The notes under the pieces: model-generated
Database searches by the model: none
What the model was told of the DNA's origin: nothing
The model's input: only the letters and a program-made list of their open reading frames with translations
NCBI GenBank assembly: GCA_027487775.1
Contig: JAIYCY010000032.1
Span: 1-64,000, forward strand
Direction: 5' to 3'
Origin: Planctomycetaceae bacterium
GTDB lineage: Bacteria > Planctomycetota > Phycisphaerae > Tepidisphaerales > Tepidisphaeraceae
Length of the DNA: 64,000 nt
Position numbers and translations under genes: made by a program
Shown: positions 1-8,303 of the stretch, piece after piece
How positions within the stretch are numbered: position 1 is the stretch's first letter
Layout of the letters: every line of letters begins with the position of its first letter

Positions 1-100
1 AGGGGTCGCGCTCGCGTGCCAGGGGTCGCGCTCGCGTGCCAGGGGTCGCGCTCGCGTGCCAGGGGTCGCGCTCGCGCGCCAGGGGTCGCGCTCGCGCGCC
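1..100. repeat. 20-bp GC-rich tandem repeat, five copies, truncated by window edge
   Basis: Five head-to-tail copies of the unit AGGGGTCGCGCTCGCGTGCC fill the first 100 bases. Copies 4 and 5 differ from 1-3 by one T-to-C change (GCGTGCC to GCGCGCC). A decayed sixth start (AGAGGTCGGG) follows at 101. The array probably continues to the left of the window, so the copy number is a minimum. It lies in the non-coding stretch downstream of the minus-strand SPOR-domain gene. There are no spacers, so it is not a CRISPR array. Function is unknown; a minisatellite is the simplest reading. Confidence 0.95.
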
Positions 101-206
101 AGAGGTCGGGCATCACAGGTCGTGTCCCTGAGACACCATCAATCCGATGGCTCACTGCAATGAGCTCAGAGGTTGACCAAGTGATCAGCCCAGCGGTCAA
201 CACTGA

Positions 207-2021
207 TCACTGCGGCCAGCGGTAGGCGTGCGGGTCGAGTCGCTTGTTCAATCCCTTATTGAACTCGTCATCGCTGAGTTTGCGAATGCGATCGACGTAT
301 CGCGCGTATTGCGGGTTATTGCTCATGCGTTCGAACGCATCAAGTCCTACCACGCTGTAAAGCGTAGCGCCGGGTCGACTCCATCGCGGCAGATTCTTTT
401 CGACGGTGGCGGGGATCCCACGCGATGTGAGAAGGTCGGCCACCGACTGGGCGGTCATTTCGTCCGGATAGCTTTGGACGATGACGTAGTTCACGCCACC
501 CGCGCGGGCAGGCACTACGCCGGGATTTCTCTGAACCTCCGCCTGCACCGGCGCGGAAGCCACGTTGGCCACCCCGCTCGCCGAACCTCCTGTGTGCCCG
601 CCGACAGGGGCACTCGACTCATTCGACCGCACGCGCGACCGATCGCTCGCAACAGAACCGGCTGATGTGCGCAGTTCAGCACCCGCGTCGATCGGCCCGG
701 CGATATCCAGCACGTCCGGCCTCGTCGAGCCGGATTCGCTTCCAGCCCGCAACATCACGCGACCAAGTCCGAAACTGAAGACGAAAAGGCCTGCCAGCGG
801 AATCGCAAGAACCGCCCATCGCATGGTCGGGATCGACGCGACCTTCACGTCCGATCGATGAGTCGAATCGGATGCAAAATCGCCCGAGGGCCGATCAAGC
901 GCGTGTTCGGCGTTGGCAGCTTGTCGATCGATTGCGGCGTGTCTGCTTCGCGGGGCAAGCGTAGACAGTAAACGCCCCACCCACCCCGCCACGCTGCGGA
1001 TCGAATGGCCGATCGCACGCATCCGCATTGCCCATCGATACCGAAGTCCCGCGATGGCTGTCTCAAGCCAGCCCGGCCCGCTTGAATCGCGTGATGCACG
1101 TCGATCTTCGTTCACGGCGTGGCCGGCATCGCGTTGAAGCAACTTCTTCTTCGATGCGCGAGATTCGGTTTTCGCCGATCCGTTCACGCTGCGACTTTGG
1201 TTCGCACTCGGGCGGTCGGATGATCGATCGTCGGAGTCGAGATCGACATCGCGTGAGCTTTCAAAATAGACCGCTGACGTGCTCGAGCCATTCGCGCGTA
1301 GTTCGTTGCGTAAACGCTCCATTGCCGACAATGCCGGCCGACGGGTAGCGCTGCCGGCCATCAGTCCGCTTCGTGCATCTTCAGATGACCGCGCGAGGGA
1401 CACAGCCGAGCAATCGGCCGTCCCTTCATGACGATCGGGCCGCTCGGTCGGTGGGATAGCCGACGTGGATGTCGGTGTGGATGTCTGTGTCGATGTCGTG
1501 TCTATGGCATCAGCATCATTGGCTCGGGCGAGGAGCACGTCGGATGAGGAATTGGCGAGTTGGTCTGATTGCAGATCACTGGCCGACGTTTCAGATCGTC
1601 CGGATCGGCGTGCCTCCATGATGCGCATCGCGCGGCCGATCGGGTCGGCCCCTGCGGTCGGGTCGGCCGCGCGGGTCGAGTCAGATTCTGCGGTGTCAAC
1701 TGCGTGAGCTGCCCGGTCATTGAGAGCAGGTCCGGCGTTCGATGTTCTGTATGCGTCCGCGGGCCGGTTTGCATTCGTGGGGTTGGCGCGGGCTTCGACG
1801 CCGGGCTCGTGACGAGATTTCTCGCCGGCGGAGGGATTTCCAAGAAGCCATAGGGCAACACGTGTGCGTAACCCGCCCCGCGAGACGACAGGCGTATCGG
1901 CGGACTCATCGCGTTGCGGTCGCTGGCGTTCTGAAGGCGTTGATGATTTGGGCGTATATGCCACCGGGTTTCCACGGTGGATCACGTCGAAGAGTGTGAC
2001 AGGTTTGCGTCGTCGGGCCAT
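207..2021 (-). CDS. SPOR-domain membrane protein with long disordered N-terminal region
   Basis: A protein of about 604 residues. The start chosen is the ATG at 2021 (MARRRKPVTLFDVI), preceded by an AAAGG about 7 bases away; longer in-frame starts exist up to 2120 but lack such support. Residues about 20-390 are Ser/Arg/Asp-rich and low in hydrophobics, so probably disordered. One membrane segment (AVLAIPLAGLFVFSFGLG) lies near residues 397-420. The last 100 residues, beginning GGVNYVIVQSY near 505, have the pattern of a SPOR/sporulation-related repeat (VNYVIVQSY, then 'ADLLTSRGIPATVE'). SPOR domains bind denuded peptidoglycan at division sites in other bacteria, so an envelope role is inferred. 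The topology suggests a cytoplasmic N-terminus and an extracytoplasmic SPOR domain. No partner gene is adjacent. Confidence 0.75.
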   Translation of the reverse strand: MARRRKPVTLFDVIHRGNPVAYTPKSSTPSERQRPQRDESADTPVVSRGGLRTRVALWLLGNPSAGEKSRHEPGVEARANPTNANRPADAYRTSNAGPALNDRAAHAVDTAESDSTRAADPTAGADPIGRAMRIMEARRSGRSETSASDLQSDQLANSSSDVLLARANDADAIDTTSTQTSTPTSTSAIPPTERPDRHEGTADCSAVSLARSSEDARSGLMAGSATRRPALSAMERLRNELRANGSSTSAVYFESSRDVDLDSDDRSSDRPSANQSRSVNGSAKTESRASKKKLLQRDAGHAVNEDRRASRDSSGPGWLETAIAGLRYRWAMRMRAIGHSIRSVAGWVGRLLSTLAPRSRHAAIDRQAANAEHALDRPSGDFASDSTHRSDVKVASIPTMRWAVLAIPLAGLFVFSFGLGRVMLRAGSESGSTRPDVLDIAGPIDAGAELRTSAGSVASDRSRVRSNESSAPVGGHTGGSASGVANVASAPVQAEVQRNPGVVPARAGGVNYVIVQSYPDEMTAQSVADLLTSRGIPATVEKNLPRWSRPGATLYSVVGLDAFERMSNNPQYARYVDRIRKLSDDEFNKGLNKRLDPHAYRWPQ

Positions 2022-2519
2022 CCTTGACCTTTCCATGCGGACGCGGTTCCGAGCATCAGGCCGGCGGACTCCGTCCAACCGGGACGAATCTGCTGCACCC
2101 CGTCGCTGGAAGATTCGCACGAGCGAACCACATCCGATGGAGCACCACGAGTTCGTCAGGAATCGACCACGCCGATCCCTCTGAGTCTTTCAGGACGGAC
2201 GCTACGACTTATCCATGTTCACGTCAAGATGCGTCAACCATTGTGGAGCGATTTAGACGACCGGTTTGCCACTGAGTGAAAGTGATCCGCCTCGTGGATG
2301 GGCGATCCCTATCCAGCACGACTGTCGCATACCGAACGACCGATTGAAATGTGCCCCGCGTGTGTTAGCTTGTAGTCCTTGAAGGGTTAACAAGTTTGAT
2401 TCCGTGTCAGAGCGCGTCCCGACGCCAGCATGATGTACGGAGTAAATCTTGGAGTTCATGCTTGCAGTATGGCTTTGATTACACGGAAGTTGTCTACCGT
2501 TTGCTAACGAGGAGTCGTC
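2022..2519. other. Intergenic region between divergent genes
   Basis: About 500 bases separate the minus-strand SPOR gene from the plus-strand small membrane protein, so promoters for both should lie here. The stretch at 2380-2500 is more AT-rich than its surroundings. I see no clear pair of -35/-10 boxes, no stable long hairpin and no convincing ORF. Confidence 0.5.
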
Positions 2520-3050
2520 ATGGGTATTCGTGAAACGCTGAACAAGAATCCTGCACTCACGACGGGGGTCACCGGCGGGATCATTGGCATTGCACTGATC
2601 TACATCCTCTACAGTGTCATTTTCTCTGGAGGCGGTGGGAGCGGTGGGACATTCACGCAAGCCTACTACTCCATCGACGACGGTAAGACGTTCTACGCCG
2701 ACGAGATCGATCTTGTTCCGCCGCTTCAGAAGGACGGCAAAGAGGCGGTTCGTGTTTTCGTTTTCACTTGCGACGGCGGTAAGACAAAGTTTGTCGCGTA
2801 CATGGAACGCTTCACGCCCAAGGGAAAGAAGGCGCTCGAAGACGCCCGCGCCAAGGCCAAAGCCAATCCCAATCAAGACATGTCCGCCGAGTTCATGGCC
2901 ATGGAACAGATCCAATTCACCGAGCGTGAAGTCAAGAAGCCCGGCGAAGGCAAGTGGGTGAAGGCGAGCAGCAACGAATCTGGCGCCGTGATGTCGATCA
3001 AGTGCCCCGAAGGTCAAAGCGATGAAAATCTCGAGCCCGTCCTGCCTTGA
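2520..3050 (+). CDS. Small single-pass membrane protein, unknown function
   Basis: A 176-residue protein starting MGIRETLNKNPALTTGV, with a strong ribosome binding site (GAGGAG, 7 bases before the ATG). One membrane helix covers about residues 13-35 (TGGIIGIALIYILYSVIF), followed by a Gly/Ser linker (GGGGSGG) and a polar domain of about 130 residues. The polar part contains a 'YYSIDDGKTFYADE' stretch and two cysteines (in FTCDGGK and IKCPEGQ). The organisation suggests a membrane-anchored extracytoplasmic domain. I do not recognise a named family. The gene stands alone: it is divergent from the SPOR gene and 125 bases before the epimerase. Codon use and the RBS make it a confident gene, but function is unknown. 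Confidence 0.85.
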   Translation: MGIRETLNKNPALTTGVTGGIIGIALIYILYSVIFSGGGGSGGTFTQAYYSIDDGKTFYADEIDLVPPLQKDGKEAVRVFVFTCDGGKTKFVAYMERFTPKGKKALEDARAKAKANPNQDMSAEFMAMEQIQFTEREVKKPGEGKWVKASSNESGAVMSIKCPEGQSDENLEPVLP

Positions 3051-3051
3051 G

Positions 3052-3065
3052 CCGGATGAGTCCGG
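3052..3065 (+). terminator. Short hairpin after the small membrane protein
   Basis: A perfect 5-bp stem (CCGGA, loop TGAG, TCCGG) begins two bases after the stop codon. There is no T-tract, so termination is only a weak suggestion. Confidence 0.25.
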
Positions 3066-3175
3066 TCGGCTTGGTTCGATCGAATCTGACCCATTAAGCC
3101 GAATGTTTTTGATCGCGTAATCTTCATTCGACGACGTGGCTCAACAGGAACGTGTCATTGCACAGGAAGTAGTCG

Positions 3176-4195
3176 ATGCGGATCCTGATTATTGGTGGCA
3201 CAGGCCTGATCTCTGCGGGCATCGTCAAGCATCTGCTCCTGCGCGGCGCTGACATCACTCTGTTTAATCGTGGCCAGCGATCGACGAAGCCCGGCGCTGC
3301 GTCGCTGCCGGGAGAAATTCGACAGCTCGTGGGCGATCGAAATGACTTTGACGTCTTCGAGCGTCGTTTTGCAGCCGAGCGATTCGATGTCGTCATCGAC
3401 ATGATCGGCTTCACGCCACAACAGGCGATGAGCAGCGTGCGTGCGTTTCGCGGGCGGTGTGAGCAGTTCATCTTTTGTTCGACTGTGTGCGTTTATGGTT
3501 CGAAGATCAGTTCGCACGCGATCATCGACGAACAGTTTCCGCGTAACCCTGTCAGCGAATACGGCCGAAACAAGAAGGTTTGCGAAGATTTGCTTCTGGA
3601 TGCCGATGCACGAGGCGACTTCCGCACGACGATCATCCGCCCGAGCAGCACCTACGGCGAAGGCGGAAGGTTGATCGACAATCTTGAGTTTGATCCCGTC
3701 GCATGGGACCGGATTTGCAAGGGGCTTCCAGTTCTTTGTGCTGGCGACGGACTTGGACTTTGGAACAGTACGCATCGCGACGATGTCGGCAAGCTATTCG
3801 CACACGCCGCGCTTAATCCGGTCACCTACGGCGAAGCCTACAACGCGACGACGGAACGGATCTTTACCTGGCGTGATTACTATCGTGAAGCCGCGGCCGC
3901 TTTGGGAACCACCGCACAGGTCGTCCTGATGCCTGCTTCCTGGATCATCGATCACGACCCCGCCCGCTTCGGACTGCTGCGCGAGATCACGCAGTTCCAT
4001 GGCCCTTACACCAGCGTTAAGGCCCGACACGATGTGCCTCACTTCTCCTGCGACATCGATTTCCGCACCGGCGCACAGCGCACGCTGAACGCCATCCGCG
4101 CCGCCAACACATGGCGAAGCTCCGACAATGATCCGCTCTATCAAGCGATGATCGATAAAGCCCAAAGCATCGGCGTACGACCGATCGAAGCCTGA
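3176..4195 (+). CDS. NAD-dependent epimerase/dehydratase (extended SDR family)
   Basis: A 339-residue extended short-chain dehydrogenase/reductase. The Rossmann dinucleotide motif GGTGLIS is at residues 7-13, an acidic/basic turn (LFNRGQRS) follows beta-strand 2, and the catalytic pair is Y129/K133 in EYGRNKK, with S102/T103 in FCSTVCVYG. The RBS is AGGAAG, 7 bases before the ATG. This branch is related to NAD-dependent nucleotide-sugar epimerases and to plant chloroplast RNA-binding homologues; the true substrate cannot be read from sequence. It converges with the polysaccharide cluster, 14 bases away, so a role in handling sugars released by that cluster is possible but only inferred from position. 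Confidence 0.82.
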   Translation: MRILIIGGTGLISAGIVKHLLLRGADITLFNRGQRSTKPGAASLPGEIRQLVGDRNDFDVFERRFAAERFDVVIDMIGFTPQQAMSSVRAFRGRCEQFIFCSTVCVYGSKISSHAIIDEQFPRNPVSEYGRNKKVCEDLLLDADARGDFRTTIIRPSSTYGEGGRLIDNLEFDPVAWDRICKGLPVLCAGDGLGLWNSTHRDDVGKLFAHAALNPVTYGEAYNATTERIFTWRDYYREAAAALGTTAQVVLMPASWIIDHDPARFGLLREITQFHGPYTSVKARHDVPHFSCDIDFRTGAQRTLNAIRAANTWRSSDNDPLYQAMIDKAQSIGVRPIEA

Positions 4196-4209
4196 CACCT
4201 CTAGTCGAA

Positions 4210-5847
4210 TCAGGGCATCGGATCACCCTGTGACGCTCCGATACGCGCCATCACGCCGATGTCATCACTCTTGCTGTTGTCCCCGCTCGCACCGTTCGCC
4301 GACGAGCTTCTACCTGGTTGCTGCGGATTCCAATACGCGAGAATCTCCGGGTGCGGCCCGTCCACACGAATCGTGATCGATTCACCCGGTCCCAGCAACC
4401 TATCCGGAACGAAACCCTCCTCTGTCATCATCTGTTTCGAGATGTCATCTTCCCCGAGCCACGCACGGATCGGGCCCATCGCCCGCAACGCCGGCAGGCA
4501 CGAGACATCACCGCTGTTGGTGAGTGTGACGGATGAGGTCGCCCCGACGAGTGTTTTGGTCAACGTCATACTCTGGCCGATACCCTTGAGATAGCGGATC
4601 GCGTGAGCGGTCATGTGCGTCATGGAGCCTGAGTGCGTTTCCGGAACGATCCGGTGCGGGCCGTCATACCAGCTTTCAAACAGATATCGATCCGCGCGTC
4701 CGCCGTCGAGTTGATATCGAATCAACGCGAGCATCGATCGATCCGCGTACATCGCATCAGCATCATCGTGCGGAAGATTCCTCCAATCGATCGCGCTGTC
4801 GTTGCAAATGAACGTATGTTTGAACCCGCGCGACTGGAGCCACGATTCATACGCGCGGATACGCGATCGATGCCGCCTTTGCGCTTCGGGATCCGCCCAC
4901 TCCCATGAATAATGAAACGGGCTGTCGGTGACCACGCCGATCACGCCGCGGCGATGTTCACGATCGAACGCTCTCGAAAAAAGATCAAGCCCCTCGAAGA
5001 AGTACGATCGCGGTTTTCCATCAACCAGAAGCGGATCGCTCTTGTCATAGTCAGGCCATCGTCCCGATCGCAGCGGCGACGGCGTCATGGTCGTTCCGTA
5101 GGGCCTCTCACCGCGCCAAGGGAGTTGCACTGGCGTGAAAGTCATTTTCATGACAAGCGTCGGTCGTTCCGAACGCAGCGCGTCGACGTACTCACCCCAT
5201 TGCTTCACGACATCGGCGATGATCTCTTCGGAAGTACGCTCAGGCGTCTGTTGGGCAAACAGTCGGAAGACCCACAGCCGGAAATCGACTGACAGCTCGT
5301 CGATGGTCAGTCCACGCGACTCCAACTCCGACAGCCGTTGAAGATGGTCGGCGGCGTAGTATCGGCCCATCGTTGCGAATCGATCCGCAGGCTCGAAATG
5401 GTGCGGCCAGCCGGTCTCCAAAACCAATCGCATTCGACTGCGATGTAAACGCGTGTGTGATTCGTCTGAAGCGACGCGCGCCATCGCAGCGGGCTCATCC
5501 GCCACACCCTCTCGCAGCCGCTTCGCAAGCCGCTCTGCGACCGCAGGCGCACTGGGATCATGCGTCCAGTACGCACCATGCAGCAGGATTCCGTCCGCAT
5601 GTCGACGCACGAACGCCCAGTCATCAATCCCCGCATCCGCCAACTGCTGCATGTTCCGATACGCACCAAACACGATTTCAGCAGGGCGATATGCACCCGG
5701 AATTTTCGGTGCATCCGCGCCCGAAGGCGCATCCGATCGCTGCCCCGCCGGGATCAATTCAGCGGTCACACCGCCTGGTTTACACATGACGATGAAAAGC
5801 ATCATCCACGCCCAGCCCATCACTGATCGCCATCGTCTTCGGCACAT
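4210..5847 (-). CDS. Secreted protein of unknown function in the lyase cluster
   Basis: About 545 residues. I place the start at the ATG at 5847 (MCRRRWRSVMGWAWMMLFIV), which has a good RBS (GAGGAG, 6-7 bases upstream); an ATG at 5874 overlaps the upstream stop as ATGA but makes the signal peptide worse. A signal peptide runs to about residue 30 (cleavage near VTAELIP). The mature protein has recurring Trp/His/Asp-rich stretches (LETGWPHHFEP, VVTDSPFHYSWEW, FESWYDGPH) and a C-terminal beta-rich part (SVTLTNSGDVSCLPA, ESITIRVDGPHPEILAYW) like an Ig-type module. The middle resembles a TIM-barrel hydrolase in rhythm, but I recognise no family. It is the last gene of the minus-strand cluster and immediately follows the heparinase-like lyase, so it is probably co-expressed with it. 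Confidence 0.8.
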   Translation of the reverse strand: MCRRRWRSVMGWAWMMLFIVMCKPGGVTAELIPAGQRSDAPSGADAPKIPGAYRPAEIVFGAYRNMQQLADAGIDDWAFVRRHADGILLHGAYWTHDPSAPAVAERLAKRLREGVADEPAAMARVASDESHTRLHRSRMRLVLETGWPHHFEPADRFATMGRYYAADHLQRLSELESRGLTIDELSVDFRLWVFRLFAQQTPERTSEEIIADVVKQWGEYVDALRSERPTLVMKMTFTPVQLPWRGERPYGTTMTPSPLRSGRWPDYDKSDPLLVDGKPRSYFFEGLDLFSRAFDREHRRGVIGVVTDSPFHYSWEWADPEAQRRHRSRIRAYESWLQSRGFKHTFICNDSAIDWRNLPHDDADAMYADRSMLALIRYQLDGGRADRYLFESWYDGPHRIVPETHSGSMTHMTAHAIRYLKGIGQSMTLTKTLVGATSSVTLTNSGDVSCLPALRAMGPIRAWLGEDDISKQMMTEEGFVPDRLLGPGESITIRVDGPHPEILAYWNPQQPGRSSSANGASGDNSKSDDIGVMARIGASQGDPMP

Positions 5848-5870
5848 TTGGTTCTCCTCAATCTTTTGCC

Positions 5871-8303
5871 TCATCGCACGGACCAGCGATCCGTCCGAAT
5901 GACGCCGGCCACTTTCTGCGACGGGTCGTTGGAAATCATCGTGACTTCAAGTCCCTTGGAATCGCCGCGAACAGTCAAACGAAGTAATTCCGATCGATCT
6001 TCGCCTGTCGATCGAATGCTCAACTGAACCAAGCCCATTGGGTCATCAGGGGCGAAACCGCGTTGCTCGACCGTAAACCGCCCGCGCGTCTCGGGTGCCT
6101 CGACGACGCCCATGACCGTCCATCGCACATCGCTCCGGCCCGCTCCGACGTGCGCCTCGTTTGCATCGTCGCGGGGGACTTCGGACTCCGAGAAAGACTC
6201 TCCGAGACGCGATCGCAATTCCAGCATGGAGCGATCCGCGAATGCGTGGGCGTCGCGTGGGATCGATTGCGTCAGGAGCTCGGCATGTTCGATCGAATCA
6301 GAGAACCGCAGATCCAGATTCGCACCGCTCGGCCATCGCGTTGTGAGCGATCCCGCATCCAGAAGTGCTTGGCCGGGCGAGAGTCCGAATCGACGCGTCA
6401 ACTCGACCTCACGCGGCCCGTCGATCACATCGACCACAAACATTCGTACATCACACTTGTCACCACCTACGCCCGGCGGCACGAGCACCACCACGCGTCG
6501 ATGGGTCGCGACTCGGCCTGGTCCAAGTGCATGCCGAATCCTCACCCCGCCCACTGCCGCATCCGTTGGCCCGTCGCCCTCCTTGGCTCCATCCGTCTCC
6601 TCGTCTCCATTGTTCTTGCGTCGCGTGATGTTGAACAGTTGCGGCTCCGCCCGCGCACTCATCGCCCCTCCAACATCCACGACATTGTGAAACGCCTGAC
6701 CACGAAGTTCAACCGACTGCTTCAAGCTGTAGTCACACATCCCCGCATCCGTGAGCAGAAATCTCCCGCCCGATACCGATCCCGCCCACAACAACACCTG
6801 CCCGGCATCGGCATGACTGTGCCCGCCCGCATAAGTTGCACCGTCCAACATCGCCCAGACGTCGCGCCTGTGATCCCATCCGCTGCGCATGACATGATAT
6901 CCTGCATGTTCAAATCGATGCTCGCGCCGATTCGGCATGACTCCTTGCAACTCGGCATAACGTTCAATCGCGCCGAGCCCGAAGGTCCGCAGTTGTGTCT
7001 CGTCAAGGGTTGGCGAACCAAGCCATCGCAGATCCGCACGCCCCGTAAAGACTGCGCCCATCGTCGCGTGCGATCGCACACGCCCAGCCCTCGCATCGCC
7101 AATTCCCGGCATCCATCCGTCCGGCGTCGCCATGCCGACATACACCTCAAACATCCGCTCCAGTCGCCCGCGATCCAACGACAATGCCACGCCATTCATC
7201 TCCGCCAACGCATACATCGCTGTCAGGCGCGACACCACCCAGCCGTGGTACATCGGTGTCCGCTCCATCTGCCATCCATCCTCAAGCACGTCCCGATCTA
7301 CGGCCTCTTTCAGATATCGATCCGCCGTCGCAAGCCAGCCACGCGACTCCTTCACCTCCGGGAGCATGATCGCCAGCTGCAAAAGCCCCGTCGCCTCAAT
7401 GATCGGCCAATTGCCCGCGCGATACCCCTCAACACGTAGAAGCATCTCCAGGTACCGCCCATGCTCGATCAACAGACGCGTCAGGGTCCAGATCGCCTCA
7501 TCGCTCACACCTTCCGAAACCACAAACAGATCCATCGCCTCAACTAGATTGCTCACTCGAATCCCAACGCACAGCGATCGATAATGATGCCATCCCGGCG
7601 CGAGCGCAAATCGCTTAAGCGGCTGTCGAATATCGTCGCGCTCGAACAGCCATTGCTTCTCAACCATCGGGTTCGCGTCGGCCCATGACTTCACCTGCGC
7701 ATCAAACCAGCATCCGATGATCGCACCGCTGGGCATCGCGCCGTCGGCCGCCACGACACTTCGATGGGCCCGCCCTACCGCCACCCATTCGTGCAGGTGG
7801 TTCAGGATCTGCCGAGATTGCGGGTGAATTCTGGCATCATGCCAATCGAACGCACTGTTTGCTGTTCCGTCCCATGGTTTCAGTTTCTCCTCACGTCCGC
7901 CGAGGTTGTATCGACCGGCGAGAATCCGATCGCGCATCTCGAACAACCTTGCCGCGCCATCTTCGCCAATCGAGTTCGCGAGTTGAATATGCTCATCACG
8001 ACCGATCACCGCGCGAGGCGTTTGTCGACGCTTCAGATGATCCCTCCACACCACCTTCAGCCGCACAACATCCCGCGCCTCGATCGCCTCTTCCATCGGC
8101 CGACCGACACCCGGTCGATGCACGTCAAAGAGATCAAACATCGCCTCATCCGACTGGATCGGCAGCTCCACGGACTCATCGAACGCCTTTAGATCACGCG
8201 GTTCGAGCAGACCTTCAGCATGGCTCGCAGGTGCGATCATCAGAATCACCAGCAGCAGCCAGAGCGAAATCAAGGCGAATCGGCGACTCACGATCCACCC
8301 CAT
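5871..8303 (-). CDS. Heparinase II/III-like polysaccharide lyase, secreted
   Basis: About 810 residues from the ATG at 8303; a GTG at 8291 that overlaps the preceding stop as GTGA is an equally possible start, and the signal peptide (FALISLWLLLVILMIAPASHA) is intact either way. The N-terminal half is an alpha/alpha-toroid with the family-type stretches YRAGNWPIIEATGLLQLA (about residue 295) and MERTPMYHGWV (about 346). The C-terminal half is the Heparinase II/III beta-sandwich, with HAGYHVMRSGWD (about 466) and GGHSHADAGQVLLW (about 493), the latter holding conserved His/Asp of the active site. Enzymes of this superfamily (PL12, PL15, PL17, PL21) cleave uronate-containing polysaccharides by beta-elimination; the exact substrate is not determinable. 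The gene overlaps the PL14-like gene by 16 bases and touches the next, indicating tight co-translation. Confidence 0.87.
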   Translation of the reverse strand: MGWIVSRRFALISLWLLLVILMIAPASHAEGLLEPRDLKAFDESVELPIQSDEAMFDLFDVHRPGVGRPMEEAIEARDVVRLKVVWRDHLKRRQTPRAVIGRDEHIQLANSIGEDGAARLFEMRDRILAGRYNLGGREEKLKPWDGTANSAFDWHDARIHPQSRQILNHLHEWVAVGRAHRSVVAADGAMPSGAIIGCWFDAQVKSWADANPMVEKQWLFERDDIRQPLKRFALAPGWHHYRSLCVGIRVSNLVEAMDLFVVSEGVSDEAIWTLTRLLIEHGRYLEMLLRVEGYRAGNWPIIEATGLLQLAIMLPEVKESRGWLATADRYLKEAVDRDVLEDGWQMERTPMYHGWVVSRLTAMYALAEMNGVALSLDRGRLERMFEVYVGMATPDGWMPGIGDARAGRVRSHATMGAVFTGRADLRWLGSPTLDETQLRTFGLGAIERYAELQGVMPNRREHRFEHAGYHVMRSGWDHRRDVWAMLDGATYAGGHSHADAGQVLLWAGSVSGGRFLLTDAGMCDYSLKQSVELRGQAFHNVVDVGGAMSARAEPQLFNITRRKNNGDEETDGAKEGDGPTDAAVGGVRIRHALGPGRVATHRRVVVLVPPGVGGDKCDVRMFVVDVIDGPREVELTRRFGLSPGQALLDAGSLTTRWPSGANLDLRFSDSIEHAELLTQSIPRDAHAFADRSMLELRSRLGESFSESEVPRDDANEAHVGAGRSDVRWTVMGVVEAPETRGRFTVEQRGFAPDDPMGLVQLSIRSTGEDRSELLRLTVRGDSKGLEVTMISNDPSQKVAGVIRTDRWSVR

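Noticed and set aside
1..120. Possible CRISPR array in the 20-bp repeats
   Set aside because: The units abut without spacers and are shorter than CRISPR repeats; no cas gene is near.
2253..3017. 254-residue minus-strand reading frame
   Set aside because: It overlaps the well-supported plus-strand gene at 2520-3050, which has an RBS and a membrane helix; the reverse frame has none of these.
6063..7439. 458-residue plus-strand reading frame
   Set aside because: It is the antisense of the heparinase-like lyase; its composition is Arg/His/Pro-rich, typical of shadows in GC-rich DNA.
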